This document shows, piece by piece, positions 1 through 8,700 of a DNA stretch of 37,169 bases. The position numbers and the translations under genes were made by a program. The DNA is taken from IMG/VR virus record IMGVR_UViG_3300025647_000108, positions 1 to 37,169 of that record; one strand, written 5' to 3'. Numbering within the stretch: position 1 is the first letter of the stretch; each line of letters opens with the position of its first letter. A model generated the notes under the pieces. The model had not been told where the DNA came from. It saw only the letters and a program-made list of their open reading frames with translations, and did no database searches. Origin of the DNA: a virus.

Positions 1-41
1 CATTAATGTATGAGAACGATATTAATTTAGACAATGGCTGA
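1..41 (+). CDS. Possible 3' end of an upstream gene (partial)
   Basis: Reading from base 3 gives an open frame that ends in TGA at 39-41 with the C-terminus LMYENDINLDNG. The stop overlaps the ATG of the next gene at 34 by 8 bases, the same short overlap seen between most genes of this operon, which is why I think it is the tail of a real gene. Only 12 residues are visible, so no function can be given and it could be a chance open frame. Confidence 0.35.
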   Translation, partial: LMYENDINLDNG

Positions 42-219
42 TATAACAATGTGCCCGGGGACAGATTGTCCCCACAAAGAAACCTGCTACAGGTTCACGG
101 CTATGCCTAGTGAATACCAATGGTATTTAAAACCCCCTATCAAAGACGGCAAGTGCGATATGTATTGGGGTAAGAACGCAGAGAATATTTGGAATCAACT
201 AAAAGAGATAGTGAAATGA
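34..219 (+). CDS. Small Cys-rich phage protein, possible zinc-binding
   Basis: This 61-aa protein has cysteines at positions 7, 12, 18 and 41. The first three sit in the pattern CPGTDCPHKETC, and the fourth is in a GKCDMYWG stretch. Four spaced cysteines in a cytoplasmic phage protein suggest a small metal-binding fold, but no defined zinc-finger family is recognised. The ATG at 34 is the first start after the putative upstream stop, and the gene ends in an ATGA overlap with the next gene at 216. Small proteins of this look recur in Bacteroidetes phages as hypothetical proteins (recalled, not searched). The function is unknown. It is probably an early protein of the host-takeover or replication operon, on position alone. 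Confidence 0.8.
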   Translation: MADITMCPGTDCPHKETCYRFTAMPSEYQWYLKPPIKDGKCDMYWGKNAENIWNQLKEIVK

Positions 220-446
220 AACAGACAGCAGTACAATGGTTTGCATCAAAGGTGATGTACCTAAAAATAAATCCAAAGGAGATGCATGACTTCCTTGAGT
301 GGTACGAAGAAGCCAAGCAAATGGAAAAGGAGCAGATTAAAGATGCTTATCGAGTAGTTGATTTAGATATACAACATGAAGATGTTGGTGAAATTAATTC
401 AGAACAATACTACAAAGAAACATACGGAAAAGATGATGACATTTAA
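216..446 (+). CDS. Small acidic phage protein of unknown function
   Basis: This 76-aa protein begins MKQTAVQWF and ends in an acidic tail (GKDDDI). I chose the ATG at 216 because it forms an ATGA overlap with the previous stop; the frame stays open upstream to a TTG at 189, which would push it into the previous gene. The middle is helical and charged (MHDFLEWYEEAKQMEKEQIKDAY) and ends with an SEQYYKETYG motif. The combination of an N-terminal QTAVxW, a central AKxMEKEQIxDAY helix and a SExYYxET motif is one I recall from many Flavobacterium phage and prophage small proteins, always without a known role. It is probably translationally coupled to both neighbours. Confidence 0.82.
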   Translation: MKQTAVQWFASKVMYLKINPKEMHDFLEWYEEAKQMEKEQIKDAYRVVDLDIQHEDVGEINSEQYYKETYGKDDDI

Positions 447-618
447 TCAATTAAAAATTGGAGACAGAGTCAAGACAAAGCATTCAGGAATGGCTACAGT
501 TTTACAGGTTGGAGCCTACAAAGGAACAATGGTTAAACTTAAATGTGATAAACCTAGATGGGCTTGTCCATTTTTCTATGAGGAAGAATTAGAATTTAAA
601 ACTGAACAAGGCACATGA
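433..618 (+). CDS. Small protein with SH3/KOW-like beta-barrel motif
   Basis: This is a 61-aa protein if it starts at the ATG at 433 (a second ATG follows at 436); a longer frame back to an ATG at 376 would overlap the preceding gene by 70 bases and is less likely. The sequence IGDRVKTKHSGMATVLQVG followed by a KLKC stretch has the alternating pattern of a small SH3-like or KOW-like barrel, as in ribosomal or NusG-type and plasmid R67 DHFR-like barrels. The C-terminal half carries aromatic and acidic residues (PFFYEEELEF). Such folds bind nucleic acid or proteins, but the role here is not known. The end overlaps the next ATG by 4 bases (ATGA). Confidence 0.72.
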   Translation: MMTFNQLKIGDRVKTKHSGMATVLQVGAYKGTMVKLKCDKPRWACPFFYEEELEFKTEQGT

Positions 619-830
619 ACATCTATCTTGGAGAACAAGCAAAGAAGTTATTCTTTGGTCGTGAGATACCTATGGATTCAATGGGGGTATTTAAGTCCAA
701 CATAGATGAGTGGGTATATTGGTACCGTGATGAACGGATTTATGATACTGGATTTGCAGATACACAGGCAGAAGCAATGCAAAAGTCAAAAGCATATATT
801 AAAATAATTAATTTAAGATATGATATATAG
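615..830 (+). CDS. Hypothetical small phage protein
   Basis: This 71-aa protein starts at the ATG of an ATGA overlap with the previous gene and ends in TAG. The first half, MNIYLGEQAKKLFFGREI, looks helical. The middle has a cluster of aromatic residues (EWVYWYRDERIYDTGF), followed by a helix (TQAEAMQKSKAYIKI). I do not recognise a family. The C-terminal codons overlap the start of a short 51-aa gene at 820. The amber stop here is useful evidence that the phage does not recode TAG. Confidence 0.72.
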   Translation: MNIYLGEQAKKLFFGREIPMDSMGVFKSNIDEWVYWYRDERIYDTGFADTQAEAMQKSKAYIKIINLRYDI

Positions 831-975
831 AGTACACGGAGCAAAGTTCCACGACATGGACAGGCTCAACGACCAAATAAAGAAAGTCATGCGCAGGTAT
901 GGACATCAGTTCGGATACTTTGAGATTGGAGATATGTACGAGATTGATGGAACAGTAAACTTAATCCTAGAATGA
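820..975 (+). CDS. Hypothetical 51-aa protein (short gene filling an apparent gap)
   Basis: The interval between the genes ending at 830 and starting at 972 looks empty, but an open frame runs from the ATG at 820 to a TGA at 973-975. It encodes a 51-aa protein beginning MIYRVHGAKFHDMDRLNDQ, with a basic middle (KKVMRRYGH) and an acidic, hydrophobic end. Its start overlaps the previous gene by 11 bases and its stop forms an exact ATGA overlap with the next gene. Both joins match the style of this operon, so I consider it a real coding gene. Function is unknown. Confidence 0.7.
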   Translation: MIYRVHGAKFHDMDRLNDQIKKVMRRYGHQFGYFEIGDMYEIDGTVNLILE

Positions 976-1334
976 AGTACTCACGAAGTTTCAATCACGA
1001 TGTAAAGGTTGGGCTGCTTGGGGAGGATTGGGCAAAGGAATTTTTCTCAGGAGAGTTTAAGCTTGAAGTTAAGTTTGACTCCATGGCCCACGCTTCAGGT
1101 AACCTTTTCATCGAGTACTCTTCTAGGGGTAAGCCATCAGGGATAGCGGCAACAGATGCTGAGTACTATTTGTACATAATAGCCGAGTTCAACTACGCCA
1201 TCATATTGAACGTGGAGAATCTAAAAGAAAGGCTGAGGTTCTACTACAAGCACAATATGTACATAAGAAATGGAGGAGACGATGATACCTCAGTCGGCTT
1301 CTTGGTGCCCATACAAGAACTGTTAACGGTATAA
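972..1334 (+). CDS. Putative PD-(D/E)XK-type nuclease-fold protein
   Basis: This 120-aa protein has a helical GEDWAKEFF segment with Glu18, then an E-V-K motif at residues 32-34, then GNLFIEY (Glu48) and an RGKPSGIA loop (52-59). This pattern, an ExK strand followed by GN-x-x-IE and a Gly/Pro/Ser loop, resembles small phage proteins of the restriction-endonuclease fold. The fold assignment is inference from motif spacing. It could cut host DNA, trim replication intermediates or act as a resolvase. It overlaps the preceding 51-aa gene by 4 bases. Its last codons, ending in GTATAA, form the first unit of the repeat array that lies before the next nuclease gene. Confidence 0.7.
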   Translation: MKYSRSFNHDVKVGLLGEDWAKEFFSGEFKLEVKFDSMAHASGNLFIEYSSRGKPSGIAATDAEYYLYIIAEFNYAIILNVENLKERLRFYYKHNMYIRNGGDDDTSVGFLVPIQELLTV

Positions 1335-1384
1335 AAAGGGGTATAAAAGGGGTATGTTTAGGGTATAAAAAGGGGTATAAAAAT
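1328..1384 (+). repeat. Phased GGGGTATAAAA direct repeat array
   Basis: Five imperfect copies of GGGGTATAAAA(G) run head to tail, starting near 1328, 1338, 1349, 1361 and 1372. The spacing is 11-12 bases, about one DNA helical turn. Copy three is degenerate (GGGGTATGTTTA) and copy one overlaps the stop of the upstream nuclease gene. The array ends three bases before the ATG of the VRR-NUC gene. It may be a protein-binding array (iteron or operator), a promoter region, or an expanded repeat in the leader. Confidence 0.75.
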
Positions 1385-1386
1385 CA

Positions 1387-1647
1387 ATGACCGAGCAACA
1401 GATACAAACAAAGCTAATGAAGGAGCTGGAGTCAAATGGATACTACGTCATCAAGTTGATTAACACCAACAAGAATGGTATCCCAGACCTGATAGCCATA
1501 CCAAGGGACTCAGACGTTGAGTTCTACGAAGTAAAGAAACCCAAGGGTAGAGTGTCAAAGCTTCAGGAGTACAGATTAAAAGAGCTTGCAGCTCACGGAA
1601 TAAAAGTAGAAATCTATAAAGGAATCGAATCAAATGATATTACATAA
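1387..1647 (+). CDS. VRR-NUC domain endonuclease
   Basis: This 86-aa protein is a complete minimal VRR-NUC domain, a PD-(D/E)XK nuclease family found in phages and in FAN1-type enzymes. It has an N-terminal helix with Glu3 and Glu13, the GIPD motif with Asp34, the E-V-K motif at residues 48-50, and the conserved Gln60 (SKLQEYR) before the closing helix and strand. Stand-alone viral members act as dimeric structure-specific nucleases, for example on Holliday junctions. A role in resolving replication or packaging intermediates is likely here, and host DNA degradation is possible. The start lies directly after the GGGGTATAAAA array. The stop lies inside the next gene, a 14-base overlap. Confidence 0.9.
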   Translation: MTEQQIQTKLMKELESNGYYVIKLINTNKNGIPDLIAIPRDSDVEFYEVKKPKGRVSKLQEYRLKELAAHGIKVEIYKGIESNDIT

Positions 1648-2167
1648 GCACACCAAAATGGAGACGCTGTCTCAGATAGTGAACAGAGAATTTAAAGCGA
1701 ACATATTTAACTATTCAAAAAAACAAAGCAACGTAAACGCAAGGAAAGTATTTTGCAAAATATTAAATGAAATAGGTTTCTCATCGAACGACATCTGTGG
1801 CTTTCTAAAGAGAGACTACGGAGTTTATATGTACTACATGGGAGACGTAGATAATCTCATAAGGTACAACCATGAGGTAGGTCAGAAATATTTAACCTGT
1901 AAGGAGTTATTTTTCATAACGATAAGGGGGATAATACAAGAAGAGAATGAGTATATTGTTAGTACAAATTCAAAGATTAACTACTCTGTCTGGGACAAGG
2001 ACAGGATGCCTAAGGTTGAAGACAAGTACGACAGGATAAAAAGAATCATTGAGCTTGTTGATTTCAATACTCCATTGGGGCAAGAACATTTAATATTTCA
2101 AAAATTAGTCCACGTGTTTGAAACTATATCAGACGATGGAGAAAAAACGAGACCGAGAAAATGCTAG
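1634..2167 (+). CDS. Putative DNA-binding protein, DnaA domain IV-like
   Basis: In this 177-aa protein residues about 32-75 read NARKVFCKILNEIGFSSNDI, then GFLKRDYGVYMYY. This matches the layout of the DnaA C-terminal helix-turn-helix, where an ARK-type helix is followed by a 'S..(E/D)IG..LGRDHSTV' recognition helix. The signature DHSTV is changed to DYGVY, so the usual DnaA-box contacts may be lost. No AAA+ domain is present. The C-terminal half (about 80-177) is unrecognised and charged, ending basic. A role at the phage origin or in repression of host initiation is a guess. I used the ATG at 1634, which overlaps the VRR-NUC gene by 14 bases; an ATG at 1658 is also possible and would begin METLSQIV. 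Confidence 0.7.
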   Translation: MILHKHTKMETLSQIVNREFKANIFNYSKKQSNVNARKVFCKILNEIGFSSNDICGFLKRDYGVYMYYMGDVDNLIRYNHEVGQKYLTCKELFFITIRGIIQEENEYIVSTNSKINYSVWDKDRMPKVEDKYDRIKRIIELVDFNTPLGQEHLIFQKLVHVFETISDDGEKTRPRKC

Positions 2168-2330
2168 AGCAAACAGAATTGCCGCACGTGTGGGGCTAAA
2201 CCATATCCTGATGGCTAGTATTTATGAGAACGTAGTAGATAGGGACTTCAAGAAAGCAGAGATAGAGCTGAAGGAACTTATCTACGATTTAAGATTAATG
2301 TTGAAATCAATAGAGGAAGATGATTTTTGA
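2136..2330 (+). CDS. Hypothetical small helical protein
   Basis: This 64-aa protein starts MEKKRDRENARANRIAARVG at the ATG at 2136; an upstream in-frame TTG at 2118 is less likely. The N-terminus is strongly basic, and the remainder is predicted helical with an acidic, leucine-rich end (ELKELIYDLRLMLKSIEEDD). The basic-helix look would suit a small nucleic-acid-binding or adaptor protein, but no family is recognised. It overlaps the previous gene by 32 bases and the next by 11, so it is clearly part of the same operon. Confidence 0.68.
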   Translation: MEKKRDRENARANRIAARVGLNHILMASIYENVVDRDFKKAEIELKELIYDLRLMLKSIEEDDF

Positions 2331-2718
2331 AACGGATACAGATATTCTAAGAGAAAAAAAAGCAATCGATTTATTCGTCAGTATTTTCAAAGGCTCATAC
2401 AAAAAGCTAGACCCTCTTGACATAGACTACAAGGTGTCCGATGATAGAGGACAACTGATTGCTTATGTTGAGGTGGTTGGAAGAATGAGGAGCATGAAGA
2501 CGTCCTACCCTCTGCCAATTACTTTGAGCAAGTTGAACAAGCTTATAGAGAAGCGACTCAACCCTGTGATTGTGTGGTCCTGTGACGATGGCATCATCTA
2601 TGCTGAGGCCACCAAGCTAGAGGGAGAAATAAAGTGGGGAGGTCTCCCTCCCCGTGATGATGAGATGATGGTCTATTACGATAAGCAGAAGACCATGAAG
2701 TACGTGAGGTATGTTTAA
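2320..2718 (+). CDS. Putative nuclease-fold protein with altered ExK motif
   Basis: This is the last gene of the + strand operon, 132 aa. It has a helix with Glu12, an Asp36 strand (DIDYKVSD), and a YVEVVGR strand with Glu51. Conserved-looking NPVIVWSCDDGIIYA and WGGLPPRDD segments follow. The order E-helix, D, E-x-(K) fits the restriction-endonuclease fold, but the expected catalytic lysine at residue 53 is valine. It may therefore be inactive, or use Arg55 or another residue. Small phage proteins with an 'LIAYVEV.GR' core and the '(V/I)I(V/W)..CDDGIIY' strand are familiar to me from Bacteroidetes phages. Its TAA shares the TTAA at 2715-2718 with the stop of the convergent giant gene. Confidence 0.65.
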   Translation: MIFETDTDILREKKAIDLFVSIFKGSYKKLDPLDIDYKVSDDRGQLIAYVEVVGRMRSMKTSYPLPITLSKLNKLIEKRLNPVIVWSCDDGIIYAEATKLEGEIKWGGLPPRDDEMMVYYDKQKTMKYVRYV

Positions 2719-5700
2719 TTCCCTCTCTTCTTTTTCTTAAACTCTCTGTCTTCTCTAGCCTTAGACTCCTTCTCTAATTTACTTTCAACAGCCTCCTTTG
2801 CCTTTGTCTTCTTGGCCCACTCAGAGTTAGGTCCGAATCTTTTTCTCCAGAGGGAAGGATTTAATCGCTTCATATCACTCTCGTTGTCGTATCGCTGACC
2901 TTTGCTTGAATCATAAAGGAGTCTCTTTTTCCTTGCAGTCAATGCCTCCTTTTGTTTATCAATCGCAGCCTTAGCCTCTTCACTTCCTGTAATTTCAACA
3001 ATCTTTTTATCTAAAGCTTTGCGCTCATCCTCATCCTTAATCTTGCTCTTCAGCTCTCTTAAGTCTTTTAGCTTCTCGTACTCATCTCTGTTTGGTATTG
3101 ACGAATCAGGAGTATTGGCAGCCTTACGTAGGTCCTTGTAAATCTCATCGTTCACAGCCTTCTTTACGTCCTTGTATAGTGGGATGAGACCAAGGTTACC
3201 AGCTACCTCCAAAGGAATTCTATAATTGACAGTCATGTCCTCTCTTCGTATGGCATCAGGCTCCTTTTTAGTCGGACCTTCACCCATAACTCTGCTAGAT
3301 AGGGCTCCAAAGTTTTTACCTATCAACACAGCGGTGTTCAATGCGGGACTATATGCTCCGGCCATACTGATAGCCATCTTTGGAACATCTATATCCCCTC
3401 TGTCTCCTACGTTTAGATAGGTATAGGCAATGTTATCTTTGTAGAAATCATACTCTCCGCTTCTAAGGAAGTCAAGATACTCTTCGTTGATTTTTTCCAC
3501 TCCAAAGTTTATCATGCCTCTTACTGCGTTGCCAAAGTTCCTTCCAACAGTATAACCAACCAATACGTTGGTCAATCCTCTACCAACCTTTTGAAAGAAA
3601 GACTTCTCATCCACCTCTTCCTCGTCTTCCCAATCAAAGGCAAGTCCAAGAGCTGCTCCAACAATTCCTGCACCCATGTTCGCAACCATAATTTGATAGA
3701 TTATAGACCTAGTTGTGATACCAGCTAGTACAGCGGCAGCCTTCTTCTTGGTCATGTATCCCTCGTTGAACAAATTATAGACTGCGCTTCTTGCTGCAGC
3801 ATAATCAAAGTTCATAAAGTTGGTCATGTAAGAGTTAAAGTTGTTCCACAGCTTTTGTGTTAAGCCTTGATTTGGCTTGAGCTTTCCTTTAAGTACACCC
3901 ATGAACTCGTTGTTAGCAGCACCTGAGTATACAGACTCTTGGTCAGCCTTTCTTGTGGCCTGCTCAATTGCATCTGCATACTTCTGCATATAGTCGAGGT
4001 CATTGTTAATCATCATCTCTTGATTAACTTCTTCCCCTGTTATTCTTTTGAACTCATTCATGAAGCTTCCAAACCAAAGTGGCATAGACACCACCTTATC
4101 AGGAGTTGTTAGCATTGTGTCAGCAATGTATTCAACTGGGTTCTGTACGAATCTTTTTAATGTTAGATTGTAAATCTGTGCTGTTCTATTTCTTAAAGCG
4201 CTTCTTGAAATGCTGCCCTTTATACCTGATGTTTGCTTTAGTATTTGAGGGTCTACCATCCTTCCAGAAAGAGCATCCGTAGAATAAAGCCTAGACGTTT
4301 GTTTTGACTTTGCATTATTCATGAACTCATACCCATTAGCGGAAGCAATTAGCTTAGCGTGTTTAATACCTGTAGCAAATCCCTTTGGATTTATAATCAA
4401 TGCGTTGACAATGTTGGATGCTAATTCAGCTTGGAACCTAGTAGTTCCAGCCAATGCTGCTCTGTATCCCTGCTTCTGAATAAAGTCAAACACCTCATTT
4501 GAAAGGTCATCCTGACTGATATTATTGGTCAATATATTCTCAAGAGCCTCTTCGTAAGCGTTGTTAATCGCATTGAATATTTGAATCTTCTCCTTATTCA
4601 TAAGGCCCTTGCTCTCTAAATTTTTCTCTGCCTGAATTAAGGTTCTTCTGGCGGTACGAATAGGGGATGTCAAGTTATAATCTAACAACACAAACTTAGC
4701 TCCCTTTTGAGTAGAGGTAAACAAGTCAAAGTTTAGCGGAGTTAAAGCGCCAGTTCGCTCAATCAAAGACTTAGCCTTTGTGGTTGGTCTCATTGAGTTA
4801 CTGTAACTACTAGAGAACTCAGGAGCTGCAGTAGCATCCATAGGGTTCTGCTCATGCAAAACATTGTGGTGAAAATAATTGTCCATCAACTCTACTTTAT
4901 TGCCACGTATAACGGATGAAGTGTATGCCGCCTTCTCCCCTAGAGAAGCATTGATTTCAGTCATGACTTTAATGGCATTCTTCTCAGCATTATTAAATGT
5001 GTTGTAGAACTTATCCAAGTCAACAGTCCCGTCCACAGTGTATGTGTCAAGCTCTTCAAGTATATTCTCTAGCTTCTCAGCGTCTGCCTCTTTGAATACT
5101 GACTTGCCTTTTCTAATATGCTTAATGGTCTCCTTCAGATAATCGGAAACAGGCCTAACTCCCTTCTTGCCAATGTTTGACTCGTACTCACGCTGAAGCA
5201 TATAGGTTGTCATTCTAAACTTAGACATCAAATACTTGTCAGGGTTCTGATTGAATGAAGCCAATACTTTATTTTGAGCAATATCTATTTTTTGAGATAC
5301 TCTCTTTAGCTCCGAGTTAAATCTAGCCAATGCCTGAGAAGATTGCTCAAGCAATGAGTTAAAGATGTCCCTTGTTTTAAAATCACCAAACACATTGTCT
5401 ATGTAGTATAGAGGGTTAGCTCTTATCAATTCATCGACAGCTCCCTTGTTAGTGAACTTATCCTTTAGTCTAGAATATAGTTTTGAGAAAGACAAAGGCT
5501 TAGCTCTTTCTATAGCACTTGAAAGAACCTTTCCTTCTTTGATAGCATCAAGTTTCTCTATAGATATCTTGGCATAATGAGGTAGGTACCCATTATTTAT
5601 GTTTTCTATAACCTTAATTATGTTTTTCAAATCAGGCAAAGAAAGATTCATTAAGTCCGACTCGCTTAGCTCCTTGATTAGTTTTGATAGATTTAATGCA

Positions 5701-8700
5701 TCTTCTTTCTCATCACGGCTAGGCAGAGGGAATTCTTTATTGTCAATCTTTAGAGCCTTTAATATTTTTATTTCCTCCTTCTTTTGTTCTGCAATCTCTT
5801 CTTCAGTTAAATCAGTACGTTCTACCTGAGGTAGTATTTCAGACTTATACTTTCTCATAAGGTCTGCTTCATCAGTAGAGATTAGACCATCGTCTATCAT
5901 CTTCTTGATGGTAGCTGCATAGTTAAGACCACCTTCTTCGTTGAATACCTGCTCATCGTAGTTATTAAACCTATCAGCAAGGACGTCCACCGAGGATAGC
6001 TCATTGCTTACCTCTTCAAGTATCTCATTGACCTCTTTTAACACCTTGACTCTGTCATCAATACTAAGCACTGCCTTTCTTGCTCCGAAGTCCTCCAAGA
6101 TACCTAAGTACTTCTCAAGTTGATTCAAAGGAATCAGCGTAGGATTAATAGATAGGAGTTGTTTCAGTGGTATGAACAGGTCTTCAGCTACACCAATCTT
6201 TGTCTTGATATTTTCTTTTGCCTTCTTAATTTGAGCTAATGCAGTAGTCATCTTCCCAACATACTCTGCCTTTGAGAATACCTTAGCAACGTAATCTACG
6301 AAGTTGGATATGGATGCCTCACTCAAAGGATTCATCTTGAGTGCCCTAACAGTAAGGCTAGTGGCTTGGTTGAGCGTAATCTTACCATCTGTGACCATTT
6401 GCTTAATCTCATCTGCCAAGAATTTATTAGCCTCAGCTATTGACTTCTTAGCTGCAGCTGCACCTTCAGCAAGTTCTTTAATTCTTTTCTTAAGAACCTG
6501 TGTTTCGGTCATGGTTATCTTAGTGATATCCTTTAGCTGACCAAGTATTCTCTTTGCCGTAGGAGCTGACTTTTGTCTTAGCCCAAGCATTTTACGAACC
6601 TCACGTACTAGCTTTTCTTTCTGTACATCCGTGGCTGCTGTGTATGCCTTTGAGTTCTTTAGCTTGCTGATTACTTCTTTGGATTCAACACCCTTAACAA
6701 TCAAGTCCTCAATTCTTTTCATCAAAGAATCATAACCGCTGATAGTATCTTCAGACAATGTAACCCTTCCTGCTGCAGGGACATCTTTTGCCATCGCCTT
6801 CTTGATGTCGGCCTTAGATATACCCTTACTTTCAAGGAATGACTTTATTACCTCCTCAGAAAATCCCTGAGCTCTAGCTTGCTGAACTACCTTCTTTGCC
6901 TTGGCTTCAGTGTTAAGCTGAGCCTTTCCTTTAATATCTTCTTGAAGATTTAAATCCTGATAATCATATAGAATTTGGTCAGCCCTGTCGATGTTTTCCG
7001 TCTCAGAAAGCAAAGTTTTTCTTCTCTGCTCAGGCGTTAGCTTTGCCCTGTACTCAATGTTTCTAGCCTCAACTTCTCCTGCTATTCTGTAATAAAGGTT
7101 GTATGCAGATGCAGCTTGAACTCCATATATATCATCAACCGTTATTTTTCTTCCTTGTTTTTTACTAGCATCTTCAGCAAAAGCTATCTTTCGTGCTTTC
7201 TCTTCCTTGGTATCCTTATGAAGAGCTAATTCACGTATCTTTTTAAAATCATTTTTTGCCTTATCATAAGTTGCCTTAGACTTTTCTATTGGATTTTTAT
7301 TGTCAGAGTCCTTGTAAAAGTCTTTTGTAAAATCAAATACATTTTTTGCCTTTCTTACCACATCTCTAACATCATCTAGCAAATACTTCATAATGCCTTT
7401 TGCTAGTGCAGGATTAGAGCCACTTTCGAAAAACTCTACAGTTTGAATATAATGCTGTATTTCATGCAGCATTGTTAATTCTGCAACCTCTCTATTATTG
7501 TTATAGTATTTAGTATTAATACTTATCTCCTGTGTAGGTCTATCGAATCCACCCAACTCATCATCAGGCAAATCCTCAAATACAATTTTTATTTCTTTAG
7601 CCTTAGGATATGCATCGTATAAGTCAGGAGCTGTAAATATATCTCCTAACTTAGCAACCCTTACATTTTTTGTACCTCTCTTTTCTTCCTTTAAATCATC
7701 AAGGTCGATGTCCTTGAACTTACCATCAGGTATTTCATACTTCCAATTACCATCTTTTCCTTTTTCCCAACCTGTAACTTCTCTAATAGTCTGAGGGCTA
7801 ACTTTATTTTTATCCATATCCTCAGCTAAGTTTTGATTAAACTTAACTGCAGCAGATAGATTAGCATTCTTTCCAATCAACTGAGCCTTACCTTTCATCC
7901 TTGGCTCAAGCTCTCTAATTACGCCCGTCTCGGCAGCAATAACTTTCGTCTGCATTGGCTTAGTCTTACCTTCTCTGCCGCCAATTACATCCTTGTACTT
8001 TTCTTTTATAGACTCAGGCATGATATCCCAAGAGTCAATCTTCTTATCAGGAACACCTACTACTTCACCACTAATAGCAAACTCATAGGTAGAGTGTGGA
8101 GCTTTACCAGAAACCCCTGTTGGCTTGCCAACAAGCATGATATCATTCTGATTGAAATCATTTTCTCTGTAGAAGCCATCTCTCAATTCATTGTAGTCAA
8201 TGAATGCATTGAATGAGCCTAAAAGTTCTTTAAGCGAACCTTTCGGTGCCGTCTTTAGAGAACCGATTTCACCAATAGATATAAGGAAAGGTTTTCTCTT
8301 AGGGCTATCAGCCAACTCTTTAAATGAATTCACTTCATTCAATGCGTCCTTGATAGTTTTTAGTTCTACCGTTTCTTTTTCAAAATTGTTAATTGCTTCT
8401 TTGAACTTATTGAAGTCTGAGGTCTTATTTATTCTATCAGCCAACAAGTCCAATACTCTTTTGTTAAATAGCTTGGCCTTTTCAGGTGAGCCACTAATAA
8501 AGAATATGTAATCAGCTTGATTGATTTGATTTGTCAAAGTCTTCTCAGGCAACCCACTAGCCCAAAGTATTCCCTTACTTCGGTTGGTAGGGTCTAGAGC
8601 AAAGCTTGGGCCTGCATCTAAGTAATGTTCACCTTCAATAACTTCATCGTAATAGTTGCCACGTCCTAGTTGGTCTGCCATCCAAAACCAAATCTTTTGT

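Noticed and set aside
7697-7714. DIDLDD in the giant protein, resembling the DxDxD motif of crAss-type virion RNA polymerases
   Set aside because: The expected DxDGD core and surrounding polymerase motifs are missing, and the stretch sits just after an LPD23-like segment in a charged linker.
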